A stretch of 64,000 bases of DNA from JANQTF01 sp041741415. Its GTDB lineage: Bacteria; Bacteroidota; Bacteroidia; J057. Positions 10,601 through 19,037 of the stretch are shown piece by piece; within the stretch, counting starts at the first letter, position 1, and every line of letters starts with the position of its first letter. Location of the stretch: positions 1 through 64,000 of the forward strand of contig JBGSKC010000043.1 of assembly GCA_041741415.1 (NCBI GenBank), in the 5' to 3' direction. The notes under the pieces were generated by a model. It did not search any database. It was given only the letters and a program-made list of their open reading frames with translations, and was not told where the DNA came from. A program made the position numbers and the translations under genes.

Positions 10601-13142
10601 CAGGCGCGGGCGACCAGAGATACTGTAATGCCCCGGTTGCCTGCAGGGTAACGGCCTGGCCTTCACAAAGCTCTGCACTGGCGGGAACCACCGCAAGGGG
10701 CCTGGCTGCCCTCACGCGGATGGGCGTTACCAGCTTCGATTCACAAGCTCCGGTGGTGCCGGTGAGGGTGAGCGTTTCATCGGCGCGGGGGGAGATGGCA
10801 ACTGTGCTTTGCTGACCGCTGGAAAGGAGCTGGCTCCCCAGCCGCCAGGTGTAACTGTTTGCTCCTGATGCTTTCAACTCCAGGGTTTCACCTTCGCACA
10901 ATTCACTCCCCCCTTCCAGCCTGAGGGAAGGAGCTGCATTCACCTGCACCCACTGTGTCCGGGTCATGCTGCGCTCTCCGCCCGGGCCCCGCACCGTCAG
11001 GATCACATCGTATTTCCCGGGGAGGGAATAACTCACTTTGGGGCTGGGATCCTGAGAACTCGCTGGTGTGCCGCCGGGAAAAGACCAGAGCCAGGAGGTG
11101 ATTTCTCCGGTGCTTTGCTGGGTGAGGGAAAGTTGTTCGCCTGCACAAACCTCGCGAACTGTGGCGGGCAACTGCGGGGTGGGTGGCGGCGGGAGCGGCG
11201 CACCGATCCGGATGTTGTCGATGAGGATGTCGTTGCCGTTGCCGGAGAAGTTGATGAAGGCAATCTGAACATTAGGCTGCCCGGCCAGAGCCCGCAGGTC
11301 GATGCGTTCATTCCGCCACTCCTGGCTGCCAGGCGTGAAGGGAGCCGCTACCTGCCGGTCGCAGACTGTTGAAAGCTGCCGGCCACCTTTGTAATACACC
11401 GACCTGAACAAGGTTCCGCAGCCTGTGGAAACAAACACCCCCAGCGTATCTGAGAAAGATGGTCCATAGGGCCCGTAGGCCAGGTCGAAGCTCATTTCCG
11501 GCGCAATTTCTTCGGAAAAATCCATCACCGGCAGCAGCACCCAGTCGGCGCTGTTGACGAGCTTGTTGTCGAAGTTGTTGATAGACAGAGACCGGGCGCT
11601 TTTTCCCTGGCCGCCCAGCCGCTCGGTTAGCCCCCAGGTGTAGTCCTGGTCCGGGTTGTGAATGGTAAAGGCTGTCGCTCCAGTATTAGCCTCAAAATCA
11701 ACTACATAGGGCAAGGCTACTCCGGCACCCGTAACGGTCACGACCCTTTCCCGGGTAACCGACCTGCTGCCTGCGGGGTTGGTGACCACAAGCGAAACAG
11801 GGTAAACGCCTGCCTGCCGGTACTGAACCACGGGATTCTGCTGGGTGGAGGAGGAGGGCCGCCCGCCGGGAAAGGTCCACTGCCAGGTGAGCTGTTTTCC
11901 CTTGCTCTGGTCGGTGAAGGTAACTTCAAGCGGGGCGCAGCCCTGGGTGATGGACGAGATAAAAGCCGGTTCCGGGGCTGTGAGTGGCGGAATGCAGGTA
12001 CCCGCCGACAAAAGGCTTCCACGGCGTGGGCTGTTCTGCAGCACGAGCCTCATGCGGGCTTTCTGGTCGGCGGTGAAGAGGTTCATGCAGCCGTCGTCGG
12101 TGTAATCCATGTAATTCTGAACCATGGCATTGCCACCCCCGCAAGCGGCAGAGTTGGTGGCGCAGCCATAGTGCGGCCCGTCGGAATCGGGGGTGTCGCG
12201 GCAAAAATCGTCCACTCCGCAGGGACCATCGCCCCAGATGTGGCGCAGGCCCAGCCAATGGCCGACCTCGTGTGTCGCAGTTCTGCCTTTGTTGAAGGGA
12301 GCAGTAACAGCACCTGTGGTGCCAAACACCGAATAATGAATCACCACGCCGTCGGTTTTGGCGGTTCCCTGCTGGGCAGGTACGCCAGTTAGCCCCGACG
12401 AAACCGGGAAGGTGGCAAAACCCAGAACATTGTCGGACAGATGGCAGACCCAGATGTTGAAGTAACGGTTGGGGTCCCAGATGGTGGCGGGCTTGATGAC
12501 GTCGTTAAGGTAGCGTTCGTTGAAGGGGGCACCGGAAAAGGAAACCCTGTGAATGCCGTTGGTAGGGCGGCCCTGTGGGTCCATATTCGCCAAGCAAAAC
12601 TCAATTCCCGTGTCAACAGCCAGGTTTTTAAACTCGCGGGCCGTCATGGCCTGATCGGGATTTTGGCGGCGGTAGTCCTGGTTGAGGGCCTGGATCTGGG
12701 AATACACCTGGGCATCGCTGATGTTCTCGAGGGAGTTGGCGTAAATGACGTGAACCACGGTGGGGATAGACAGAATCTCCTCCGGCCCGAAGCGAAAGAG
12801 GCTTCTGGTGCGTTGTTGCTCCCGGATGGTTGTTTGCATCCATTGCTCGAAGGTCGAATCAGCCTCGGTGGCCCCGGGCGCAAAAGCCTGCTGCTCAGCT
12901 TCAACCTGCTCGGTGTAACAGGAGCGGGTTTGAGGGGCCATGGACCTGTGTCGCGGATTTTGCTTGTCGAACACATAGCGGGGCACCTTTTGGAGCGTGC
13001 CGGCCTGAGGATCCCGAAGGTCGATGGTGCGGTTGGGATTGCCGCCGTGCGCCGATGGCGGAGCTGCGAGCTGGGCAATACCTGACAAACAACTCCCTGC
13101 GAGGAGGACTAAAACAGCGAGAACTTTCCGGTTGGAATGCAT
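7626..13142 (-). CDS. Secreted M43 (cytophagalysin/pappalysin-like) metalloprotease with Ig-like and PKD repeats, T9SS cargo
   Basis: An 1838-residue protein with an N-terminal signal peptide (MHSNRKVLAVLVLLAGSCLSG). The catalytic domain carries HEVGHWLGLRH (His291-His301), the metzincin zinc motif HExxHxxGxxH, and a following YMDYTDDGC Met-turn typical of peptidase M43. After it come a PKD domain, a jelly-roll/MAM-like domain (~480-660), a second PKD (~670-760), eleven ~80-residue Ig-like repeats of the C-x-G-x-x-x-x-L type interrupted by another PKD, a last PKD, and a short C-terminal type-A T9SS sorting domain ending LSAYPAGAYFLRM...TVRR. The start at 13142 is preferred over an ATG 33 bp upstream because it leads straight into the signal peptide. 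Likely a secreted or surface-anchored protease; substrate unknown. Confidence 0.92.
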   Translation of the reverse strand: MHSNRKVLAVLVLLAGSCLSGIAQLAAPPSAHGGNPNRTIDLRDPQAGTLQKVPRYVFDKQNPRHRSMAPQTRSCYTEQVEAEQQAFAPGATEADSTFEQWMQTTIREQQRTRSLFRFGPEEILSIPTVVHVIYANSLENISDAQVYSQIQALNQDYRRQNPDQAMTAREFKNLAVDTGIEFCLANMDPQGRPTNGIHRVSFSGAPFNERYLNDVIKPATIWDPNRYFNIWVCHLSDNVLGFATFPVSSGLTGVPAQQGTAKTDGVVIHYSVFGTTGAVTAPFNKGRTATHEVGHWLGLRHIWGDGPCGVDDFCRDTPDSDGPHYGCATNSAACGGGNAMVQNYMDYTDDGCMNLFTADQKARMRLVLQNSPRRGSLLSAGTCIPPLTAPEPAFISSITQGCAPLEVTFTDQSKGKQLTWQWTFPGGRPSSSTQQNPVVQYRQAGVYPVSLVVTNPAGSRSVTRERVVTVTGAGVALPYVVDFEANTGATAFTIHNPDQDYTWGLTERLGGQGKSARSLSINNFDNKLVNSADWVLLPVMDFSEEIAPEMSFDLAYGPYGPSFSDTLGVFVSTGCGTLFRSVYYKGGRQLSTVCDRQVAAPFTPGSQEWRNERIDLRALAGQPNVQIAFINFSGNGNDILIDNIRIGAPLPPPPTPQLPATVREVCAGEQLSLTQQSTGEITSWLWSFPGGTPASSQDPSPKVSYSLPGKYDVILTVRGPGGERSMTRTQWVQVNAAPSLRLEGGSELCEGETLELKASGANSYTWRLGSQLLSSGQQSTVAISPRADETLTLTGTTGACESKLVTPIRVRAARPLAVVPASAELCEGQAVTLQATGALQYLWSPAPAEGSTNSGSLTVAPVNTTTYLVSGVNELGCRLSAKVTVTVRKAPAALSAVASSQRICPGGVVRLQGTGADSYRWSPTTGLSQGTGSEVIATPTASTTYRLEGVNSFGCSAFREVRIDVGTFPVVQIRSLQPEICQGREATLQVRGALRYDWFPREQIIGNGSEVLALPREDQIFTVIGSNESGCSDTAQVLVKVKKPLPLEVKATEPVICAGSSTMLVAQGATQYEWQAQGSFAGSRGDRVTVSPFRTETYKVLGIDPGGCQSSATVTVQVAQSARARADFRADKTITCAGQEVTFSSLSSNGIRYRWQFEGGEPAISFDPNPKVRFYQQGSYNVSLEVMGCDGTWDRFEQSDYLFITPSAQLTLNELDQVICRGEQLTLVANGGSNYAWSPADGLDRTSGASVLAQPLATTTYTVRSVDNDGCVSSQRVTLEVVNASELSITPAVARICQGDSVLLQASGALNYRWTEPGSSLGFSGNQITVKPLRSSRYQVQATDANGCRYLQEVAVEVSDSISLRLSADKTSICEGETLILTAEGASVVNWLPAGLVSSAAGLQVEAFPKESTTFRAVGVNENGCRKEATLRIEVERVVPLEIRAQDSVICPGEATLLTVSGGGSYTWSPAQALSQAIGPIVTAAPTSTTTFTATRTEGGCGAAAQFTLEVRKPASLQVTPSTASICLGDQVTLRVQGGTRYVWELAEGLNTVAGQEVTVSPRQSTAYKVSSLDENNCEVSSTATVVVREGNFVGVASSASTVCAGEEITLTASGADTYWWLPEPTLLRDSGERVYAQPVIGTTYEVVGETREGCRDTARVEVMVREFEATFTMTPEQVDLAKGPGLVKFEGELDGAAEYAWDFGGRGVSDEPNPLHVFPQPGVYRVRFAASDGICVSRSTQELVVVNSSSLADIRDEGSVQLVALGEGRFLLQFSSPREMYLRVQWMDAEGLELLSGAIRPREGMFTQEFDLSAYPAGAYFLRMSDGESTETLTVRR

Positions 13143-13582
13143 AGTCAGTCGTTGTGTGGCTGGAAGAACGGGCAATTGGTTTGTTCAAAAACGAAAAAAT
13201 ACCAGTTCTTCCATGTGTTCAACACGCGGAAGATAAGGAAAGATGCCGATTGCATGGCAGCGGCAGCTTTCAGACGGGAGAGCTGCTTCATTTTACAGAC
13301 GTTTCCCTGGCAAAAAACCTTCCCGAACATCGCAATGTTGAAAAAATGCAGCCTGCAAAAAGGGTGCTTTGCAGGGAAATGGAGCATTTTTTCGAATAAA
13401 TTAATCGTCTAGCTGTCAGCAAATTAGGCAAATTTTATTTCTGCTTTTTGCCGTTCCCGCCGATTTTTTTTCTCCTGCCATTAAACCGAATGACGATCGG
13501 AGGCTCTAAGATGCAGTTACGAGCTCGACGACACTTACCTGATCCACTTTCTGTCTCATTCTTACAAGAAAACAACTTCGTC
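13143..13582. other. Intergenic region between divergent M43 protease and lipoprotein genes
   Basis: No convincing gene is seen in these 440 bp. It is more AT-rich than the flanks and should hold both divergent promoters. On the minus strand TTG (13222-13220), 18 nt and TATTTTTT (13201-13194) loosely resemble the Bacteroidota -33/-7 promoter pattern ahead of the protease gene. An 8-bp hairpin CCTGCAAA/TTTGCAGG lies at 13352-13375; its role is unknown. Confidence 0.4.
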
Positions 13583-14443
13583 ATGAATCGCTTTTCATTG
13601 TTCAATCCCGCCCGCCTTGCCGTTGTGCTGTTCACAGCCATTTCCCTCACCTTCACCGCCTGCCAGCCTGATGGAGTTGACGCCGTGGCTGATGAAGAGG
13701 TAAACCTCGCCCTCACGGAAGCCACCTCCGAAGCCTCCTATGATGAGGTGGACGACATCGCCATGGAGGCCATGGAAACCACCGACCAGACCCTTGAAGC
13801 CCGCACCTGGGACCAAAACGAGCTCATGACAAATGGCTGCGCCACGGTGACTCATGACTCCATTGCCAAAACAGTCCTGATCGACTTTGGCACCGGCTGC
13901 CTGGGTCCTGATGGCAAAACCCGCTCCGGCTCCATCCTCGTGACCTACACCAAGCGGCTCTACCACCCCGGCGCTGTGCTGTCTGTTGCCCTGCAAAATT
14001 ATGTGGTAGACAGCCTGGCCATCGAAGGTTCCCGCACCATCACCAACGTGTCGCCCAACTACCAGAGCAACATTTCGCTGGAGAAAAAGCTGGTGGGCGG
14101 TAAAATCACCTGGCCCGACGGCACCTTCGCCACCCGCGACTACGTCCGCACAGGAACCTGGGTGCGTGCAGCCAACCCTGCACTGGATGAGTTCCAGCTC
14201 GACGGCTCCGCCAATGCCCAGCGCCGCGACGGCAGCAGCTACAGCGCCGACATCCTCGAAACCCTTGTCTGGAAGCGTCGCTGCATCCGCCAGGGCGTAG
14301 GCATCCCGGTCGATGGCGTAACTGTGATTGAGCGCAGCGGCAAGCCCGATGTGACAATCGACTTCGGCAACGGCACCTGCGACCACTTCATCACGATCAC
14401 CGTGCTGAACAAAAGCAAAATCGTGGACGTGAGAAATCTCTAG
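13583..14443 (+). CDS. Predicted lipoprotein of unknown function
   Basis: A 286-residue lipoprotein: signal sequence then lipobox L-T-F-T-A-C (Cys27) followed by Q-P. Residues ~30-75 are acidic and low in complexity, a likely linker away from the membrane. The globular part contains two related D-F-G-T/N-G segments (VLIDFGTGCLGPDGKTRSG and VTIDFGNGTC) about 160 residues apart, suggesting an internal duplication of a beta-rich unit. The ATG at 13583 was chosen over an in-frame upstream ATG because the upstream extension (45 residues) is not signal-like. No enzyme motif is recognised. It stands alone, with a terminator shared with the convergent gcvP gene. Confidence 0.75.
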   Translation: MNRFSLFNPARLAVVLFTAISLTFTACQPDGVDAVADEEVNLALTEATSEASYDEVDDIAMEAMETTDQTLEARTWDQNELMTNGCATVTHDSIAKTVLIDFGTGCLGPDGKTRSGSILVTYTKRLYHPGAVLSVALQNYVVDSLAIEGSRTITNVSPNYQSNISLEKKLVGGKITWPDGTFATRDYVRTGTWVRAANPALDEFQLDGSANAQRRDGSSYSADILETLVWKRRCIRQGVGIPVDGVTVIERSGKPDVTIDFGNGTCDHFITITVLNKSKIVDVRNL

Positions 14444-14522
14444 CAACTAGCTTTTAGCTCATTTGCACCACAACTCTGATTCTCTTTTTCGATTGCTATT
14501 CGTCTTTCCGTCTTCCACATGC

Positions 14523-14557
14523 AAAAGCCCGGACTCATTGAGCCCGGGCTTTTTGAT
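14523..14557. terminator. Bidirectional intrinsic terminator
   Basis: Inverted repeat AAAAGCCCGG (14523-14532) and CCGGGCTTTT (14544-14553), extended inside by CTC/GAG around a 3-nt loop after one mismatch. It sits between the convergent lipoprotein and gcvP genes and has T-rich or A-rich outer flanks for both directions. Confidence 0.85.
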
Positions 14558-14577
14558 TTTTCATATCAGGCTGTTGC

Positions 14578-17460
14578 TCAGGCCTGGCTCTGCGAATATG
14601 CCTCGATGGGCGGGCAGGTACAGACCACGTTGCGGTCGCCGTAGGTGTTGTTGACACGGGCCACCGAAGGCCAGAACTTGGCATGGGTGAGCCCTGACAC
14701 CGGGAAGGCTGCCTTCTGGCGGCTGTAGGCATGACTCCAGTCGTCGCTGGTTACTTCGGCGAGGGTGTGCGGAGAGTTTTTCAGCACATTGTCCTCCGTA
14801 TCGGCTGCTCCTGTGGCAATTTCCTCCACCTCTTTGTGGATCGACAGCATGGCTTCCACAAAGCGGTCGAGCTCTTCCTTTGGCTCGCTTTCGGTTGGTT
14901 CAATCATGATGGTGCCAGGAACCGGCCAGGAAACGGTCGGGGCGTGGAACCCATAATCGATGAGCCGCTTGGTGATGTCGTCAACCTCCAGGCCCAGCTG
15001 GGCTTTGAACTGGCGCAGGTCCAAAATAAACTCGTGCGCCACGCGGTGGTGATGACCCTGGAACAACACTTTGTAGGTGCCTTCCAGCCGCGATTTCATG
15101 TAGTTGGCGTTGAGGATAGCCACCTCGGTCGCTTTTTTCAGGCCTTCGCTGCCGAGCATTTTCACATAGCCATAGGAAATGAGCAAAATGCTGGCGCTGC
15201 CGAACGGAGTGGCAGAAACAGGGGTAATGCCCTGATCACCACCGGTTTGCACAAGCGGATGTGCGGGCAGGAAGGGGGCCAGGTGTTTGGCCACACCGAT
15301 GGGGCCCATGCCGGGGCCGCCGCCTCCGTGAGGGATTGCGAAGGTTTTGTGCAGGTTCAGGTGGCAAACATCTGCGCCGATGCGGCCCGGGCTCGTGAGG
15401 CCCACCTGGGCATTCATGTTGGCACCGTCCATGTAAACCTGTCCGCCATGCTGATGCACAATCCCGATGGCTTCCATGATGCCTTCTTCAAACACCCCGT
15501 GGGTGGAAGGATAGGTCACCATGAGGCAGGAGAGGTTGGCGGCGTGCTCGGCAGCCCGGGCAGCGAGGTCGGCCATGTCGATGTTGCCCTGGTCGTCACA
15601 TTTGACCACAACCACCTTCATGCCGGCCATGACAGCCGAAGCGGGGTTGGTGCCGTGCGCCGAGGAAGGAATGAGGGCAATGTCGCGATGGTGGTCGCCG
15701 CGGCTGTGGTGGTAGGCGCGAATGACCATCAGGCCTGCGTACTCACCCTGGGCACCGGAATTGGGCTGGAACGACATGGCGTGGAAACCGGTCACGTCGC
15801 AGAGGATTTCGCCGAGCCGCCCGATCATGTCGGCATAGCCCTGCATCTGATCAGCAGGAGCAAAGGGGTGAATGGCCGACCATTCGGGCCAGCTCACCGG
15901 CATGAGCTCGGTGGCGGCGTTGAGCTTCATGGTGCAGGATCCCAGCGGAATCATGGCAGTGTTCAGCGACAAGTCCTTGTTTTCCAGCGACTTGATGTAG
16001 CGCATCATGGCCGTTTCCGAGTGGTGGGTATTGAATACCGGATGAGTGAGATAGTCGGATTCCCGGCGGAGCTCAGCCGGAAGCGCTTCTTCGGCGGCGG
16101 CGGAGAGGTCCATCCCGGCAACTGCTTTTTCGGATCCTGCGAAAATGGCGAGGATGTCCTGCACTTCTTCGAGGCGGGAGGTTTCATCGAGGGAAAGGGC
16201 TACCGTGTTGTTTCCGGGGTAATGGAAATTCATCCCGGCAGCCAGGGCGGCGGCCTTCACGCGGTGGAGTTCTTCTGCAGAGGAAAGTTGCAGGGTGAGG
16301 GTGTCGAAATGGCTGCTGTTCAGGGCGGGAACGCCGATCTGCCTCAGCCCGACCCGCAGCGCCGTTGTCAGGCGGTGAATGCGGCTGGCAATGGCCCTCA
16401 GGCCCTGCGGGCCATGATAAACGGCATACATGCTGGCCATGATGGCGAGCAGGGCCTGGGCGGTGCAGATGTTGGAAGTGGCTTTGTCGCGGCGAATGTG
16501 CTGCTCGCGGGTTTGGAGCGCCATGCGCAGGGCGGTATTTCCTTTGGCATCAATCGACACGCCGATGATGCGTCCCGGAAGGCTGCGCAGAAAGTCTTCT
16601 TTTGTGGCAAAGAAAGCGGCATGAGGTCCGCCGAATCCCATGGGGACCCCGAATCGCTGGGCCGAGCCAACAGCCACATCGGCACCCATTTCGCCGGGGG
16701 CTTTGAGCAGGGCCAGGCTCATGAGGTCTGTTGCCACGATGAGGTAGGCGTCCTGGGCGTGGAGCGAATCGGCCAGCGGGCTCAGGTCGCGGAGGCTGCC
16801 ATCTCCGGCGGGGTACTGGGTCACTGCCGCAAACACCGTGCTGTCGATCTGGAAGTCGGCAGCAGGAGAAACAACCACTTCAATCCCGACTGCCTCAGCG
16901 CGGGTGCGCAGCACGGCGATGGTCTGGGGGAAGCACTGGTCATCAACAAGGACCTTGTTGGCCGCGCCTTTTGTTTTTTTGGCCTTGGCACCATAGGTCA
17001 TTGTCACGGCTTCGGCCACAGCGGTGCCTTCATCGAGGAGAGAGGCATTGGCAACGGGCAGGCCGGTGAGGTCGGTGACCATGGTCTGGAAATTGAGCAG
17101 GGCTTCGAGGCGTCCCTGCGCGATTTCAGCCTGGTAGGGCGTGTACTGGGTGTACCATCCCGGATTTTCGAAAATATTTCGAAGAATGACCGAGGGCGTC
17201 ACCGTGTCGTAGTATCCCAGCCCGATGAAGGACCGAAACACCTTGTTCTTGCTGGCAAGCTGCCGCAGGTGGCGAAGGTATTCGTATTCGCTCAGGGCCT
17301 CGAAGGACCGCAGCGGCTGGTGCAGGCGAATGTTGGCGGGAACTGTCTGGTTGATCAGTTCGTCCAGCGAAGAAACGCCAATGGTTGTCAGCATGGCCTG
17401 GATATCCTCGGGGGAGGGGCCCAGATGACGACGAAGAAACGAGTCGGGATGCTTCAACAT
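14578..17460 (-). CDS. gcvP: Glycine dehydrogenase (aminomethyl-transferring), glycine cleavage system P-protein
   Basis: A 960-residue single-chain P-protein, the usual length for the fused alpha/beta form. It decarboxylates glycine with pyridoxal phosphate and passes the aminomethyl group to the lipoyl H-protein in the cytoplasm. The N-terminal half starts FLRRHLGPSPEDIQ; the C-terminal half carries the cofactor-lysine signature HLNLHKTFAIPHGGGGPGM, with Lys705 as the expected Schiff-base residue. The start at 17460 matches the family N-terminus; an in-frame ATG 135 bp upstream would add an unrelated leader spanning the likely promoter. The other glycine cleavage genes (gcvT, gcvH) are not adjacent. 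It is divergent from pcm. Confidence 0.97.
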   Translation of the reverse strand: MLKHPDSFLRRHLGPSPEDIQAMLTTIGVSSLDELINQTVPANIRLHQPLRSFEALSEYEYLRHLRQLASKNKVFRSFIGLGYYDTVTPSVILRNIFENPGWYTQYTPYQAEIAQGRLEALLNFQTMVTDLTGLPVANASLLDEGTAVAEAVTMTYGAKAKKTKGAANKVLVDDQCFPQTIAVLRTRAEAVGIEVVVSPAADFQIDSTVFAAVTQYPAGDGSLRDLSPLADSLHAQDAYLIVATDLMSLALLKAPGEMGADVAVGSAQRFGVPMGFGGPHAAFFATKEDFLRSLPGRIIGVSIDAKGNTALRMALQTREQHIRRDKATSNICTAQALLAIMASMYAVYHGPQGLRAIASRIHRLTTALRVGLRQIGVPALNSSHFDTLTLQLSSAEELHRVKAAALAAGMNFHYPGNNTVALSLDETSRLEEVQDILAIFAGSEKAVAGMDLSAAAEEALPAELRRESDYLTHPVFNTHHSETAMMRYIKSLENKDLSLNTAMIPLGSCTMKLNAATELMPVSWPEWSAIHPFAPADQMQGYADMIGRLGEILCDVTGFHAMSFQPNSGAQGEYAGLMVIRAYHHSRGDHHRDIALIPSSAHGTNPASAVMAGMKVVVVKCDDQGNIDMADLAARAAEHAANLSCLMVTYPSTHGVFEEGIMEAIGIVHQHGGQVYMDGANMNAQVGLTSPGRIGADVCHLNLHKTFAIPHGGGGPGMGPIGVAKHLAPFLPAHPLVQTGGDQGITPVSATPFGSASILLISYGYVKMLGSEGLKKATEVAILNANYMKSRLEGTYKVLFQGHHHRVAHEFILDLRQFKAQLGLEVDDITKRLIDYGFHAPTVSWPVPGTIMIEPTESEPKEELDRFVEAMLSIHKEVEEIATGAADTEDNVLKNSPHTLAEVTSDDWSHAYSRQKAAFPVSGLTHAKFWPSVARVNNTYGDRNVVCTCPPIEAYSQSQA

Positions 17461-17489
17461 GTCGGTGCTTAGGTCTAAAAAATTGCCTG

Positions 17490-17497
17490 CAAAGATA
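17490..17497 (-). promoter_or_regulatory. Candidate -7 promoter box for gcvP
   Basis: The minus strand reads TATCTTTG, an exact match to the Bacteroidota -7 consensus TAnnTTTG, 29 bp upstream of the gcvP ATG. No clear -33 TTG was found at the expected distance, so this rests on the -7 box alone. It supports the downstream start choice for gcvP. Confidence 0.45.
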
Positions 17498-17622
17498 AGG
17501 TGAAATCCCGGATAATGAGGCGGCTGTCCGGGAGAGGAAAGCAGGAAAACAGGAGAGGTGGCAGAATGGTTTTTTCCCGGATCTTTCTTCTTCATTTCGC
17601 CCGATCAGCAACAGAATAAGGC

Positions 17623-17630
17623 TAACTTTG
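17623..17630 (+). promoter_or_regulatory. Candidate -7 promoter box for pcm
   Basis: TAACTTTG matches the Bacteroidota -7 consensus TAnnTTTG exactly and lies 29 bp upstream of the pcm ATG, within the divergent gcvP-pcm spacer. No good -33 element is seen. Confidence 0.45.
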
Positions 17631-17659
17631 GCCTGCTTTTCCGAAGGTAACTAGCGCAG

Positions 17660-18319
17660 ATGGACGACAGACTCAAAGACAAAGGCCTCCGCCTCCGGAT
17701 GGTGGAACAGCTCCGCGAAAAAGGCATCACCGACGAGCGGGTGCTGGAAGCGATGAATAAGGTGCCGCGCCATTTTTTTGTCGATGTCACCTTTGCCTCG
17801 GAAGCCTATCTCGATAAGGCCCTGCCCATCGACAGCCAGCAAACGATTTCTTCGCCCTTCACGGTGGCCTACCAGACGCAGTTGCTCCAGCTCAAGCCCC
17901 GCATGAAGGTGCTGGAAATCGGCACGGGATCCGGCTACCAGGCTGCGGTGCTGGCATCGATGGGGGTGAAAGTGTTCACGGTGGAGCGCGAGAGCAGGCT
18001 CCACCAGGTGGCGCGGCAGCGGCTCGAAGACATCGACTGGTTTGAGTTTAAGGTGAAATGTCACCTCGGCGATGGCTCCCTGGGCTGGCCGCTGTTCCAG
18101 CCATTTGAACGGATCCTCCTCACAGCTGCCTCGCCGGGAGTGCCGCTCCCCCTTCAGCAGCAGCTCGACGACAAGGGCGTTCTTGTCGCACCCATCGGCA
18201 GCCTGGAAAAACAGGTGATGACCCGCATGACAAGGGTCGGGAAAGATGAATTCCAGATGGAAAAACTCCTTCCTTTTCAGTTTGTGCCGCTCAAGGGAAG
18301 GTATGGGTTTGGGGAATGA
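17660..18319 (+). CDS. pcm: Protein-L-isoaspartate O-methyltransferase
   Basis: A 219-residue SAM-dependent methyltransferase that starts repair of isoaspartyl residues in damaged proteins. The family pattern is complete: an N-terminal helical part with RVLEAMNKVPRHFFV, the QTISSPFTVA motif (61-70), and SAM-binding motif I VLEIGTGSGYQAAVLA (84-99), then the C-terminal P-x-G lid segment. Length is typical. No signal peptide, so cytoplasmic. It is transcribed alone, divergent from gcvP, and is followed by the accessory island that starts with a 35-bp palindrome. Confidence 0.95.
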   Translation: MDDRLKDKGLRLRMVEQLREKGITDERVLEAMNKVPRHFFVDVTFASEAYLDKALPIDSQQTISSPFTVAYQTQLLQLKPRMKVLEIGTGSGYQAAVLASMGVKVFTVERESRLHQVARQRLEDIDWFEFKVKCHLGDGSLGWPLFQPFERILLTAASPGVPLPLQQQLDDKGVLVAPIGSLEKQVMTRMTRVGKDEFQMEKLLPFQFVPLKGRYGFGE

Positions 18320-18387
18320 GCTTCCGGCTGGCGAATGATGCCTGGCTGGATGTGAGGTGCCGTGCCTCGTTGTGAGCTGGCGCGTAT

Positions 18388-18422
18388 CAGTTATCGGACA
18401 ACTCCAAGTTGTCCGATAACTG
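18388..18422. repeat. 35-bp palindromic repeat, copy 1
   Basis: CAGTTATCGGACAACT (18388-18403), loop CCA, then AGTTGTCCGATAACTG (18407-18422): a perfect 16-bp inverted repeat with a 3-nt loop. An identical copy lies at 19174-19208. The two copies bracket the VapBC-like module. No poly-T follows, so a pure terminator role is unlikely; it resembles a dispersed REP-like palindrome. Confidence 0.9.
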
Positions 18423-18441
18423 CTCCTGGCACCCAGGTGGA

Positions 18442-18822
18442 TCAGGAGAGAGGATACAACTGAATCCCTGGGAGAAACCTAAAGTCCTTCAGGTTATAGG
18501 TGAATAAGGGAAGTCCATTGGCGATTGCCATAGCTCCGATTAACGAATCAGGGATCTGAAGCCCGTGACTCAACCTGAACTCACGCATGAGATCCAGGGA
18601 AAGCCGGGAACTTTCCGCATCTATCTGGAGCAGGTTATAGCTGTTGATGTGTTTCCCCATCTGTTGAAGTTCCTGCTTGTTTCTCATGCCTGCAACCAAT
18701 TCCATTGCCACAATGACAGGCATTAACTATGTTACGGCTTCCGATACCAGTCAACACCCGGATGACTTCCTCGTCCTGTAAAAACAAGCGAATGAAACGT
18801 TTGTATCACAAAGAACCCTCAT
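18442..18822 (-). pseudogene. PIN-domain (VapC-like) toxin with two frameshifts
   Basis: Read through two compensating single-base shifts, this region encodes about 126 residues of a PIN-domain ribonuclease, the normal size. The start ATG (18822-18820) overlaps the antitoxin stop as ATGA and gives M-R-V-L-C-D-T-N-V with the first catalytic Asp. A missing base near the A-run 18795-18797 shifts to FIRLFLQDEEVIRVLTGIG, and an extra base at about 18723-18724 returns to MPVIVAMELVAGMRNK...IPDSLIGAMAIANGLPLFTYNLKDF. The other PIN acidic residues (Glu in AMEL, Asp in IPDS, Asp in LKDF) are present. As sequenced, no intact toxin is made; only a 93-residue fragment from 18723 remains open. Homopolymer sequencing error is an alternative to true decay. 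Confidence 0.8.
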
Positions 18823-19037
18823 ATCCGACCCCCCCACGCCTCTTTCCGCAAAGATTCCTGGGTGATGTCTCTCCCCTTCCAAAGGCCCGCAAGCGCCATA
18901 AAGTCAGGCTCGGCGACTTCCTCAGAAGGCGAGTCGCGATGACTAACTGGCTCAACCTCAAAATCGAACATGCGAAGCAGTTCCATCAGTTTTTGGAGGG
19001 CTGCTTCATTGGGTGTGCGGACAATAATAGCTTTCAT
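18819..19037 (-). CDS. Antitoxin of a VapBC-like module
   Basis: A 72-residue protein immediately upstream of the PIN toxin with a 4-bp ATGA overlap, the classic translationally coupled toxin-antitoxin layout. The N-terminus MKAIIVRTPNEAALQKLMELLRMF resembles short antitoxins that begin with a beta strand and helix, and the tail LAGLWKGRDITQESLRKEAWG matches the C-terminal toxin-wrapping segment (A-G-x-W-x-x-R-D-I-x-x-x-x-L-R-x-x-A-W) seen in antitoxins paired with PIN toxins. Expected to bind and inhibit VapC and to repress the operon. It is intact although its toxin is broken. Confidence 0.8.
   Translation of the reverse strand: MKAIIVRTPNEAALQKLMELLRMFDFEVEPVSHRDSPSEEVAEPDFMALAGLWKGRDITQESLRKEAWGGRI

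Noticed and set aside
14731..17472. A 913-codon open frame on the plus strand opposite gcvP
   Set aside because: It is the antisense shadow of gcvP, whose full catalytic motifs lie on the minus strand; low-complexity His/Gly/Val-rich composition is typical of a GC-rich antisense frame.
18388..18422. The palindrome as an intrinsic terminator of pcm
   Set aside because: No T-run follows on either strand, and an identical copy occurs away from any gene end.
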